Shown in pieces: positions 1 to 7,489 of a DNA stretch of 64,000 nucleotides. Positions within the stretch are counted from its first letter, which is position 1. Each line of letters begins with the position of its first letter. This DNA comes from Lachnospiraceae bacterium (GTDB lineage: Bacteria > Bacillota > Clostridia > Lachnospirales > Lachnospiraceae), in the NCBI GenBank assembly GCA_015057325.1, contig SVEQ01000002.1, forward strand, positions 124,001-188,000, given 5' to 3'. The position numbers and the translations under genes were made by a program. Under the pieces are notes generated by a model. It did not search any database, was not told the origin of the DNA, and was given only the letters and a program-made list of their open reading frames with translations.

Positions 1-3000
1 AAGCTTTCGCTGCTTCCGCCATTTGATTTGCTAATATCTCATTTATCCGTTTATATATTCTTTCACCGAGTGGCGATGTCATGAACTTTTCGATGTCATC
101 AACATCCAAATAAGAAACCATAAAATCATCTTCCATTGCATAACAGGTAAGATATTCTCTGGCAAGACTTGTCGCATACTTCAGGTCAACGCCCAGTCCT
201 ATTGTAATACCCCTATTCTCGCCATATGCCACAACCTCGGCAGCCCTTCCTGCTAAGAAAATACGAATGTGTGAAAGGAAATCTTCTTTTCTCCTATGCT
301 CAATTTTAAAATCAACATAACCGCCAAAATTACCACGCGAAACCACTGTAGCATAATCCGGGTAGAACTTCTTACCTGACAAGAATCCCATCAGTGCATG
401 ACCAGCCTCATGATATGTGACTTGCTTGAATTCTTCCGCACCATCACCTGACTTAGTTTCCAGCCCATAATAATATTCCTCAAAACAATCATAGAGGAAA
501 CCATAATCTACTTCTGTACATTTCATAACTGCCTGCGACATAGTATAATTAATGACATTTTCAATCTCTGCCAGACTCTGTCCGCTCATTACCCTGGCAA
601 ACTTCTCTACATCAACATCACTAAGCCCGCTCAAATCATAAGTCAGCTTTTCTTTGGACATTTCGTCAATCTTTTTCTTGATAAATAATGTTCGGCTATT
701 TAATCCCGGTTTTTTGATTAAAATACTATTTCCAAATCTACGCAACAACGCTTCGTCTAAAATACCAGGATCGTAATTAGTCGCAGCGATTACGAATACC
801 GGTCTGGAAGGATCTGTTTCAAATCCATCCATCTCTGTCAAAAGCTGATTAATAATTCTGGCATCACCGTCGTGCCTTATACGGTCTTTTGCAATCACAT
901 CAATCTCATCGATAAATATAATTGATGGTGCATATTTTCTTGCAAGGGAAAATACAGTATGAATATCCTTCACTACTTCATCGCCTGTATGTGAGTGATG
1001 GTTTTCCTCATTTTTTAATAACTCAACACCGGTACAGGATATAAACGGACAGTCAGCCTCATTTGCAAGAGCCTTTGCCAGCAAAGTTTTTCCCGTACCG
1101 GGTGCACCATACATCAAAATACCCCTTGACACCTTTGCACCGCTTTTTCTGAACCAATCCGGTTTCTCTAGAAAAATCTTGAACTTCCGCAATTCATTGA
1201 CAGCCTGTTTGTTTCCAATCACATCGTCAAATGTCACTCCCGGACGGTTTTTGTCATTAATCATAACAACTGCCGCATCTTCACCAAAGTCATTGATCTC
1301 CTGGTAATTACCGATTTCCAGTTCTATAGTATTTATTTCCTTTTGTTCTAGAATATTTGAATTAAATTCAAGTTTTCGGCCTTTCTTTTGAAGACTTTGC
1401 ACTTTTTCCTGCAGGAAACACTCTTTCACAAAAGTGCTTAAGTCATACTCCATCTTTGTCATGGAAATGATATCCTCAATACCATTTTCCAATAACTCCT
1501 TTTTCTCTGAAGCAAGGTAATCTCTTTCAAAGGATACGGCATATACAGGTGGAGTATTAGGTTGTTTTTGAAGCCAGCGGTATATCTGTGCCGGAACGGA
1601 ATCATTTAGCAGAAGGCTTTCATAAACCTCTTTTTCCTGTTGTTTTTGACGTAATTTTCCTCCCACCATATTATAATGAAAATCTATTAATATACCATCG
1701 ATTTGGGTTTCCGGGTCCTTGAGGAGATTCCTGATATTTTTTTCTTGTTCATTTTCTTTTGGTTCGCTTTTTTCAAACTGATGTATATAATAGAGCTTAT
1801 AGGCGGAGTCCTCTGACATCTTTTCAAAAAGTCTGTGCTTATCCCCTTTTCCATCCTTATTCCCACATATGACAATAAAATTCCTCGTTTCCCTTTTATC
1901 TGCTTCCCAGAGATAATTCTTTGCAACATCCCCATCTAATGCTAAAGTCGCCTTTACTTTCTTGATTTTTTCTTTCGCTTTCTCAGACTGCATAAGCCGA
2001 TAAACCGCTTCCATCACAAACTTCTTGCTTCGTTCAGAGGCGATTCGGGCATCTAAACGATTTCCCATGCTGTACAAAAACAGATACGGAAAGGTCTCCT
2101 CATCGTACTCGTATTCAATCTTAAGCTGCCTCTTGACTAATTCTTTTCCTTCTTCGATTCCTTTCTTAACAACCGGTATCAAACTCTTTGCATTTATATG
2201 GTTAAATAAAATGACCTTTCCCTTTTGCAATCTTGAGAGTATTTCCGGTGGTATAATCGGTTTTCCGTCTCCGCCCTTGTCGTTTTTTATGGCATCGATA
2301 ATCGTACTTTCAGGAACGGAAGACAAGTTTTCATCTCTTCTTTCCTCAAAAAACTGCCTTCCTGCATTTGTTGTAAATATACATATCGTATTTGAAAAAT
2401 CGATATTCTCCTCTTCAAAATTATCATACAAAAATCCACCATCAAGAATAGAAAGGAAAATTTGTTTTACCGGATCACAGGCCTTCTCAATTTCATCAAA
2501 AATCAAAACCGCATTAGAATGATCTTGTACGAACCCGGTCAACTCTCCCCTACCGGGCTCTTTCCATGTTTTACCATGACCATATAATTCGTACGCACTG
2601 TATTCTTCAATCGTATATTGGTTCATTTGAAACAGCTTCGATACCTCTCCCATCTGTTCTGCCGCACTTTTTGCAAGATATGTCTTTCCAACCCCAGGAG
2701 GTCCTATTAACAGATAGGTCGCTTTCGGACCCTTTCTTCTTTTGTCAGGTTCTAATTCTTTGTTAGATTCTAATTCTGAATAGAATAGACCAGAAAGAAA
2801 TTCATCCAAGGCAATATCCTGTCCATAAATCTTTTTCGAAAGTTCGCTTCTCATTTCATCAAACTTTTGTTTTATTTCAGCAAACGAAAGTGATTCGTCA
2901 TTTTTATTTTTAAAGTAATTGCTTTTTTGCAGATCGGGATTAATAAAAGAACCAGACACGTTCATAAGTTCATCTCGGTATACACTATTCTCAGTCATTT

Positions 3001-3538
3001 CCCGATACAAGTCGATCAGAGAATGACCACCCTGTTTGATATATTTTTCCATATGTTTGTATGTGATGCTATTCGTTTCACGATTTTCTTTACTTCTTGT
3101 TTCTGCAATGTTTCTGCATTTTACTAAGATCTCATCAAAGCCAATAATATCCATATCATATTTTTCAAAACGTTGTTTCAACTCACGATACTCATCCGAA
3201 GTCTCCCATGCATCAATGGCAGCCTTAACCCAGTCGGAAGCCGATAATTTCGGCTGTAAAAGTTTTGTCTTCCTCATCTCATCGTATATACTAATAAAAC
3301 TTATTAAAATATACCTTGAGTTAAATATAAATTCAAGCAATGCGGTATATAATGCAACTACATTATATCTGCCCACATAAGATCCTGCATAATTGTCACC
3401 CACAACACATAAAAGAATCTCAACCCATGGTTCATTCCGCCGTAATTCTTCAGGTAAGTCCAGCATACTGTACACTTCTTCTTCCTTCGTATGGTCAAAA
3501 TTGTTCGTATTAGGTTCTTTGTAATTCTCTTCTTTCAC
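1..3538 (-). CDS. Giant fusion: ClpB-type AAA+, receiver-like segment, FtsH-type AAA+ and M41 zinc protease (partial)
   Basis: The frame runs off the left edge, so at least 1,179 residues are visible and the C-terminus is missing. In order: a helical N-terminal region (about 1-240) I do not recognise; a ClpA/ClpB-class AAA+ module with Walker A GPPGVGKT at 279-286, Walker B DEIEK at 348-352 and sensor TTNAG; a receiver-like segment (about 553-705) with Asp 619, Ser 669 and Lys 695 at the phospho-acceptor, Thr/Ser and Lys positions but no clear acidic pair; an FtsH-class AAA module with GAPGTGKT at about 810, DEID at 877 and a second-region-of-homology motif ending LLRRFG; and an M41 peptidase with HEAGH at 1043-1047 and the third ligand Asp near 1118. 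No membrane segment is visible, unlike FtsH. Both ATPase sites and the protease look intact, so an energy-dependent soluble protease is inferred. GTG 3538 has GGAGG 8 bases upstream; ATG 3568 is a weaker alternative. It is the last visible gene of a leftward cluster. Confidence 0.9.
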   Translation of the reverse strand, partial: MKEENYKEPNTNNFDHTKEEEVYSMLDLPEELRRNEPWVEILLCVVGDNYAGSYVGRYNVVALYTALLEFIFNSRYILISFISIYDEMRKTKLLQPKLSASDWVKAAIDAWETSDEYRELKQRFEKYDMDIIGFDEILVKCRNIAETRSKENRETNSITYKHMEKYIKQGGHSLIDLYREMTENSVYRDELMNVSGSFINPDLQKSNYFKNKNDESLSFAEIKQKFDEMRSELSKKIYGQDIALDEFLSGLFYSELESNKELEPDKRRKGPKATYLLIGPPGVGKTYLAKSAAEQMGEVSKLFQMNQYTIEEYSAYELYGHGKTWKEPGRGELTGFVQDHSNAVLIFDEIEKACDPVKQIFLSILDGGFLYDNFEEENIDFSNTICIFTTNAGRQFFEERRDENLSSVPESTIIDAIKNDKGGDGKPIIPPEILSRLQKGKVILFNHINAKSLIPVVKKGIEEGKELVKRQLKIEYEYDEETFPYLFLYSMGNRLDARIASERSKKFVMEAVYRLMQSEKAKEKIKKVKATLALDGDVAKNYLWEADKRETRNFIVICGNKDGKGDKHRLFEKMSEDSAYKLYYIHQFEKSEPKENEQEKNIRNLLKDPETQIDGILIDFHYNMVGGKLRQKQQEKEVYESLLLNDSVPAQIYRWLQKQPNTPPVYAVSFERDYLASEKKELLENGIEDIISMTKMEYDLSTFVKECFLQEKVQSLQKKGRKLEFNSNILEQKEINTIELEIGNYQEINDFGEDAAVVMINDKNRPGVTFDDVIGNKQAVNELRKFKIFLEKPDWFRKSGAKVSRGILMYGAPGTGKTLLAKALANEADCPFISCTGVELLKNEENHHSHTGDEVVKDIHTVFSLARKYAPSIIFIDEIDVIAKDRIRHDGDARIINQLLTEMDGFETDPSRPVFVIAATNYDPGILDEALLRRFGNSILIKKPGLNSRTLFIKKKIDEMSKEKLTYDLSGLSDVDVEKFARVMSGQSLAEIENVINYTMSQAVMKCTEVDYGFLYDCFEEYYYGLETKSGDGAEEFKQVTYHEAGHALMGFLSGKKFYPDYATVVSRGNFGGYVDFKIEHRRKEDFLSHIRIFLAGRAAEVVAYGENRGITIGLGVDLKYATSLAREYLTCYAMEDDFMVSYLDVDDIEKFMTSPLGERIYKRINEILANQMAEAAKA

Positions 3539-3604
3539 ACTATGTACCTCCGAAATTTTTGGTATCATCAATCCTTTTGCAACACTTTTCTTGATTTCAT
3601 CAAC

Positions 3605-3964
3605 TTATGGCTTTGGATATTCAGCCAGTAATTGTCCGACAAAAGTAGAAATTGCAACAGTATCATATCCTATAATATTATCAGCCTTCTTATCTCTATA
3701 GATATCGGTAAGATCACTCAAATTCAAGTCCCAACTACATTCTTGCAGCAATTCTCTAAGTCTGTTTGCGGCAAACCATTTTTCTCGTGGTTCCGCGTCC
3801 TTTGTACGTATTATAAGGATAGTTTCTTCCATTAACTGTGCGATATGCCATAACGGAACTCCCCATGATTCCTGCGGTTTATCGCTTATATCACCCACTA
3901 ACCACTTTTCTTGTGATTCATCCGCATCCGAAATATACCACCTATCATGTTTCTTTCTATTCAA
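3605..3964 (-). CDS. Hypothetical protein upstream of the AAA+/M41 gene
   Basis: Small acidic protein of about 119 residues, rich in Trp (WYISD, KWLVGD, SWGVPLW, REKWFA), with no signal peptide or membrane segment and no family I recognise. I start it at TTG 3964 because a GAGGGGG motif lies 7 bases upstream; ATG 3991 in the same frame has no ribosome-binding site. Its TAA stop is followed in the same frame by 11 sense codons that run into the possible ATG 3568 of the AAA+/M41 gene, so the two genes are almost certainly co-transcribed. The position suggests an adaptor, substrate or regulator of the protease; this is inference only. Confidence 0.65.
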   Translation of the reverse strand: MNRKKHDRWYISDADESQEKWLVGDISDKPQESWGVPLWHIAQLMEETILIIRTKDAEPREKWFAANRLRELLQECSWDLNLSDLTDIYRDKKADNIIGYDTVAISTFVGQLLAEYPKP

Positions 3965-4080
3965 TGTTAATCCCCCTCGTTTACTTTTCATACATTAAAA
4001 TCGTCCTATTTTTCCACTCTTTACTTATTCATCCATTTCGCTTGCTTTGTGTTTACCTTCGCGAACAATATATCATTCAT

Positions 4081-4230
4081 CTATATTGTTTTATCCCAAC
4101 GTAACACTTCTTTGGCTTTGGGATCAATCACAAGTCGAAATGTGTCTCCGTCAATTGTATGTTTATGACAATCTAATACAATTGGGTACTTCTCAATAAC
4201 CTTAATAAATTTCCTGATGACATGAGTCCA
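4081..4230 (-). other. Protein-like open frame overlapping the 3' end of the preceding gene, no start codon
   Basis: After the TAA at 4231-4233 this frame is open for 49 codons and ends at TAG 4081-4083. It reads like protein (for example KVIEKYPIVLD, DGDTFRLVIDPKA, EVLRWDKTI) but has no ATG, GTG or TTG near its beginning. It lies in a different frame from the 4202-4582 gene and overlaps its end. It may be the remnant of a decayed small gene, or a C-terminal extension reached by frameshifting. It fills most of the otherwise empty gap between 3992 and 4201. Confidence 0.3.
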
Positions 4231-4582
4231 TTAAAATTTCCCAACTGGTTGCATTAGGATCTTCTTTAGGAACGCTAGTGAGATTTTTAATAATATCTTC
4301 ATTGCACTGTCTAGGGATAAATATTATTCCGGTTTTCATAGAAAGAACCAAATAGGAACTTTTATTTTTCTCAAGTTGTGTCTTGAGTACATTTGTCATA
4401 TTAATACCTGGGCCTGTATACACAAGAAGGTTATTTGTCTCTTGAAACTGCGATTTAATTTCATTTCGTACATATTGAATACCGTCCTCATTATAATCAG
4501 CGCCATCTCGTGTCACTATAAATACAGGACTAGCATTTTTTACGTTTTTATCCATTGGACGCATTCTTAATAATTCAGTCAT
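4202..4582 (-). CDS. Unknown 126-residue protein with a second, broken copy at 7490-7870
   Basis: Soluble 126-residue protein of no family I recognise. Its opening TELLRMRPM, the segment PVFIVTRDGADY, the motif VYTGPGIN and the segment SWEILM recur in the same order in the pseudogene at 7490-7870, which has the same length of 126 codons. This shows a small paralogous family. The alternation of hydrophobic strands (FIVT, LLVYTGP, YLVLS, GIIFIP) and helices suggests a compact alpha/beta fold. The start overlaps the stop of the 26-codon frame at 4575-4655 by 8 bases, so translation is probably coupled. An AAAGGAGA ribosome-binding site precedes the ATG. It belongs to the AAA+/M41 operon. Confidence 0.75.
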   Translation of the reverse strand: MTELLRMRPMDKNVKNASPVFIVTRDGADYNEDGIQYVRNEIKSQFQETNNLLVYTGPGINMTNVLKTQLEKNKSSYLVLSMKTGIIFIPRQCNEDIIKNLTSVPKEDPNATSWEILMDSCHQEIY

Positions 4583-4655
4583 ATTGATTCTCCTTTAAAA
4601 TACTTATAATCTGACGATGTTTGATTGGATCATCGTCAACATTCAACACTCTCAT
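4575..4655 (-). CDS. 26-residue peptide resembling the N-terminus of a response-regulator receiver
   Basis: The frame begins at ATG 4655 with AAAAGGAG well placed upstream and ends at TGA 4575-4577. The peptide opens MRVLNVDDDPIKHRQIISIL, which matches beta-1, the acidic pair and alpha-1 of receiver domains, then stops where beta-2 should begin. It overlaps the next gene by 8 bases (ATGACTGA). It could be a leader peptide coupling translation, or the stump of a truncated receiver. The large AAA+/M41 protein carries a receiver-like segment without an obvious acidic pair, so a split arrangement is conceivable but untested. Confidence 0.4.
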   Translation of the reverse strand: MRVLNVDDDPIKHRQIISILKENQYD

Positions 4656-4670
4656 TTATTATTTCTCCTT

Positions 4671-5252
4671 TTAATTTGATATTTCTTTATTATATTTAAA
4701 CAATTGTTTTATCATATATTTGTTTTTGGCAATAAAATATGCAACTCTCCGAAGATTTTCAAAAGTATTCGGATCAATCATTTCAGAAATATGGATTTCA
4801 CAGCTATATTTACGTTTATATTTACCTCTAGTGTATTTCTTATCCAAATCATAATAGATAGCTGGCATTCCCTTGATTTCCACATATAAACGTTGGTCAT
4901 TCCATAGTTTTAAGGACACTTTGTCAAATCCATACTTTTTAAACTCATTCAAAAGGGCATCCGTTAATGAAATAGGTTCTCCATCAATTTCCCAATCTAC
5001 CAATTCAAGTGACCCATGTTGTTCAATCACTTGTGCCTTAAAATCCTCTTTTGTTTCAACAACCGGAAGTTCCAAATTTTTTTCATTTAAAAACATTTTG
5101 TATTCTTCCTCTGAAGAGCACTTCTTATATTTCTCTTTCCTTTGTTGAATGTCCTTCATTGCCTTATTAGCCAAATTCCAATCCGTATAAATCCCCCTCG
5201 GCATAAACTCTTCTCCAAAAAGTATATAATAGTTCTTTGATTTTTTATTCAT
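4671..5252 (-). CDS. Protein with an RNase H1 N-terminal (hybrid-binding, viroplasmin-like) domain and unknown C-terminus
   Basis: 193 residues, first gene of the AAA+/M41 operon. Residues 7-60 fit the RNase H1 N-terminal/caulimovirus VI domain: an opening YYILFG strand, the typical GIYTDW turn, a lysine-rich helix and a closing SSEEEYKMFL helix. In RNase H1 this domain binds RNA:DNA hybrid or double-stranded RNA. The remaining 130 residues contain no RNase H catalytic Asp/Glu set that I can see, so this is not RNase H. The C-terminus is basic (KKYTRGKYKRKYS). The start has GGAG upstream (AAGGAGTGAAGCG-ATG). A nucleic-acid-sensing role in the operon is inference. Confidence 0.7.
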   Translation of the reverse strand: MNKKSKNYYILFGEEFMPRGIYTDWNLANKAMKDIQQRKEKYKKCSSEEEYKMFLNEKNLELPVVETKEDFKAQVIEQHGSLELVDWEIDGEPISLTDALLNEFKKYGFDKVSLKLWNDQRLYVEIKGMPAIYYDLDKKYTRGKYKRKYSCEIHISEMIDPNTFENLRRVAYFIAKNKYMIKQLFKYNKEISN

Positions 5253-5457
5253 CGCTTCACTCCTTCTATTCGAATTTAAACGATAACTGTTCCATCTGTT
5301 TTATATGATTTTACAACCATAATATTGAAACTTTATATTAAAAAAGTATACAATCTAGCAGCCAGATCATGTTTTTATTATATCACGATGATGAGTTACA
5401 ATAAAGCGTCAGTAAAAAAATAATCTTATAATATATCAAAAGAATATACTTTATCCT

Positions 5458-6204
5458 TCAAATACATTTTTCCAACAAACCGATTGCCGTTGCTATATCT
5501 TCTTTTATCCGCTTATATCCGTCAGTCTTATTAAGTCTGTGATCCATATATAGCCTTCGGTTGAGCTCGATTATCACGGAACTGACACGCCTGTCACTCC
5601 GGTAATACTTGATTGGAACAATACATCCGGCAAAAGGTCTGTTGAGCTCTACCGAATATCCTCTCTGCCTGAAATATCCGCAGAGTTCTTCCTCAACCTG
5701 CCCCGGTGTATGATACTCATCAGTTCCTATACAGATATCCGGACGGTTATAGTCCTGATCAAATTCATACGGAAGCGGTTCGTCATAAAATGAATAACCG
5801 TCAACAATAAGACATTTTCCATATCTTTTCAATTTCTCCGCCACTTCAGTTTCAAAACGTTTATGATACCTGTCATAATACCGGACAAGCAAGCTCTCCT
5901 TATGCCTAGAAGAGATTGACTTAAGTTCGCTGCCATCTGAACAGGACGTGTAGATTGCTCCCATGCCTATGGAAACCATGACCTCCTTTGAATCATCCCT
6001 AAAACGTTCAGGATCACATACAAGTCTTGATACATGAAATCGAAGCATCCTGTCCCCGGTATCGTACAGATTATCGCAATAATGATCCGTCATTACATTG
6101 AGTTCATGTACAATGTCCTGTGTGGTGAAATACTTCATTTCTTCTAATGGTATGTACGTCGCTGAATGCGGTACATTAATAAGAATGGGATTGTTCTTTT
6201 GCAT
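5458..6204 (-). CDS. N-formylglutamate amidohydrolase-family protein under SAM riboswitch
   Basis: 248 residues matching the N-formylglutamate amidohydrolase (FGase) family: NVPHSATYIP at the N-terminus, a CDPERF motif, the central DGYSF segment and a late SVIIELNRRLY strand. The family hydrolyses N-formyl-glutamate and related N-acyl amino acids with a metal-type active site. No histidine-utilisation genes are nearby. A SAM-I riboswitch and hairpin terminator lie directly upstream, so expression should rise when methionine/SAM is scarce; that suggests an N-formyl- or N-acyl-methionine substrate rather than formylglutamate (inference). Start ATG 6204 has AAGGAG 7 bases upstream. Confidence 0.8.
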   Translation of the reverse strand: MQKNNPILINVPHSATYIPLEEMKYFTTQDIVHELNVMTDHYCDNLYDTGDRMLRFHVSRLVCDPERFRDDSKEVMVSIGMGAIYTSCSDGSELKSISSRHKESLLVRYYDRYHKRFETEVAEKLKRYGKCLIVDGYSFYDEPLPYEFDQDYNRPDICIGTDEYHTPGQVEEELCGYFRQRGYSVELNRPFAGCIVPIKYYRSDRRVSSVIIELNRRLYMDHRLNKTDGYKRIKEDIATAIGLLEKCI

Positions 6205-6274
6205 ATTTGTCTCCTTTTCCTTCTACAAAGAGGCTGCAAAAGACATCTTTCCCATGACTAGTGCACATAGAAAA

Positions 6275-6295
6275 GACCCATCGTCTCGATGGGTC
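6275..6295 (-). terminator. Attenuator hairpin of the SAM riboswitch
   Basis: Perfect 9-bp stem (GACCCATCG / CGATGGGTC, loop AGA on the minus strand) followed by a short U run. It lies between the riboswitch aptamer and the FGase-family gene, the expected place for an OFF-type expression platform. Confidence 0.8.
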
Positions 6296-6300
6296 TGTAA

Positions 6301-6407
6301 AATACAATATCATTCCCATTGATCAAGCTTTGGCACCTTACCCCCTTATGAGGCAGGTTGTCGTACGGTCACAGGGCTTGTCCCTCTCGCACTCTTCATA
6401 GGTATTT
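6301..6407 (-). promoter_or_regulatory. SAM-I (S-box) riboswitch aptamer
   Basis: On the minus strand the sequence shows the S-box core in order: GAGAGGGACAAGCCC with a kink-turn, CGACAACCUGCC, AAGGUGCCAAAGC and a closing strand GUAUU that pairs with the opening AAUAC (P1). P2 can form from GUGC/GUAC with an inner GGG/CCC, and P3 from the ACCU and AGGU strands. SAM binding should favour the downstream terminator at 6275-6295 and switch off the FGase-family gene. Confidence 0.88.
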
Positions 6408-6491
6408 TATATTTTTGAATTATAGCATTATCGTTTTATAATTGCAAATTTATTATCAATGAAAGTAAAACTTGATAAGATATATTATACA

Positions 6492-6518
6492 ATATATAAT
6501 ATATATAATATATATAAT
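6492..6518. repeat. Short AT tandem repeat upstream of the 6561 gene
   Basis: Three perfect copies of the 9-mer ATATATAAT in a row, inside a longer A/T-only tract (about 6480-6540) containing several TATAAT-like hexamers. It lies between the divergent 6561 gene and the SAM riboswitch and probably contains promoter elements; slippage here could change promoter spacing. Confidence 0.6.
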
Positions 6519-6560
6519 ATATACGGTATAAAAATATATAATACATAGGAAAATCATATC

Positions 6561-7328
6561 ATGGCAAATTCCGAAACCAACGAAATAACAAAAGAAATGT
6601 CAATAAATATTACAAGAGGCTATAACAAGACTTTTATTGCATATAAGCTTTTAAAGACAACCTTTTACGGTGAAGAATATCAGAACAATTATCTAAAAGA
6701 CCCGTTCGAAATGTCCTATTTCTGCAGAGCATTTAATATAACTCAATATGGTAAGACAAAGCAGCAAAACCGGATTAAAAACAGATACAAAAAGTACAAG
6801 AATATTCCCGGTATAGATTCTTATTTCATACACATGATACAATCCTTTTATCCGGGATTTCCTTGGGAATATCCCACCATGGATGTATTATTGGAAAAAT
6901 ATAAAATAAGGTCAGAGACTGTTCATAATTTGCACGAAAACGTATATGATAATTCTTATGGTCAGACTCCTGCCAACAATTACAATTCCACCAACACATC
7001 TCAAAATTATAATATGAATAACACTTCGGACTCAACAAAAAATGTTACTGATGGTTTCAATAATCAAAAGCTCACAAATGACGAAATATCATTGATTTCC
7101 GAAAACAACGACCATTCCGAACAATTTGAAAACAACGACCGTTTCGAACAATCCGAAAACAGCAGTTCATATCCAAAGATTAATTTCAACTTTGTAAATA
7201 TTATTGGATGTATGATCTTTATGTGTATCGGTCTTGGCAGCATGAAAAATGGGGGCTCACCTATTGTAGGATTTATATTTTTTGCAATTGGTTTGGCATG
7301 TCTTATCTCTTTCAACATAGATGATTAA
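6561..7328 (+). CDS. Unknown membrane-anchored protein with Asn/Ser/Glu-rich linker
   Basis: 255 residues, family not recognised. The N-terminal 120 residues form a basic, aromatic-rich soluble domain (for example NRIKNRYKKYKNIPG). Residues about 125-205 are low complexity, dominated by Asn, Ser, Thr, Gln and Glu, with an imperfect repeat of ENND-HSEQF / ENND-RFEQS visible at DNA level too. Two hydrophobic segments close the protein (about 210-225 and 230-250), so it is probably held in the membrane with the N-terminal domain in the cytoplasm. It is the only rightward gene between 1 and 25 kb. AT-rich composition resembles the neighbouring accessory genes rather than the housekeeping region. 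Confidence 0.7.
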   Translation: MANSETNEITKEMSINITRGYNKTFIAYKLLKTTFYGEEYQNNYLKDPFEMSYFCRAFNITQYGKTKQQNRIKNRYKKYKNIPGIDSYFIHMIQSFYPGFPWEYPTMDVLLEKYKIRSETVHNLHENVYDNSYGQTPANNYNSTNTSQNYNMNNTSDSTKNVTDGFNNQKLTNDEISLISENNDHSEQFENNDRFEQSENSSSYPKINFNFVNIIGCMIFMCIGLGSMKNGGSPIVGFIFFAIGLACLISFNIDD

Positions 7329-7350
7329 TGAATAGGTTTTACCGAAAAGT

Positions 7351-7371
7351 ATTGACAGTAATTCTGTCAAT
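7351..7371 (+). terminator. Terminator after the 6561 gene
   Basis: Perfect 8-bp stem ATTGACAG / CTGTCAAT with a TAATT loop, followed by TTCTTT, 22 bases after the stop of the 6561-7328 gene. Confidence 0.6.
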
Positions 7372-7460
7372 TTCTTTGCGGTGAAATCCATCTTTTCACT
7401 GAGTAACTTCTTAAGAAAAAATGCAATGCATAATTCACTGAATATATTCGACAAAAAATT

Positions 7461-7482
7461 GACCCATCAAGTTTGATGAGTC
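7461..7482 (-). terminator. Terminator after the broken paralog at 7490
   Basis: On the minus strand GACTCATCAA / TTGATGGGTC form a 10-bp stem (one G-U) with a 2-base loop, followed by AATTTTTT. It sits 7 bases after the original stop codon of the pseudogene, so that gene once had its own transcript end. Confidence 0.75.
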
Positions 7483-7489
7483 CTTATTC

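Noticed and set aside
2025-2522. 165-codon plus-strand frame near the left edge
   Set aside because: Antisense to the AAA+/M41 gene, whose motifs are intact on the minus strand.
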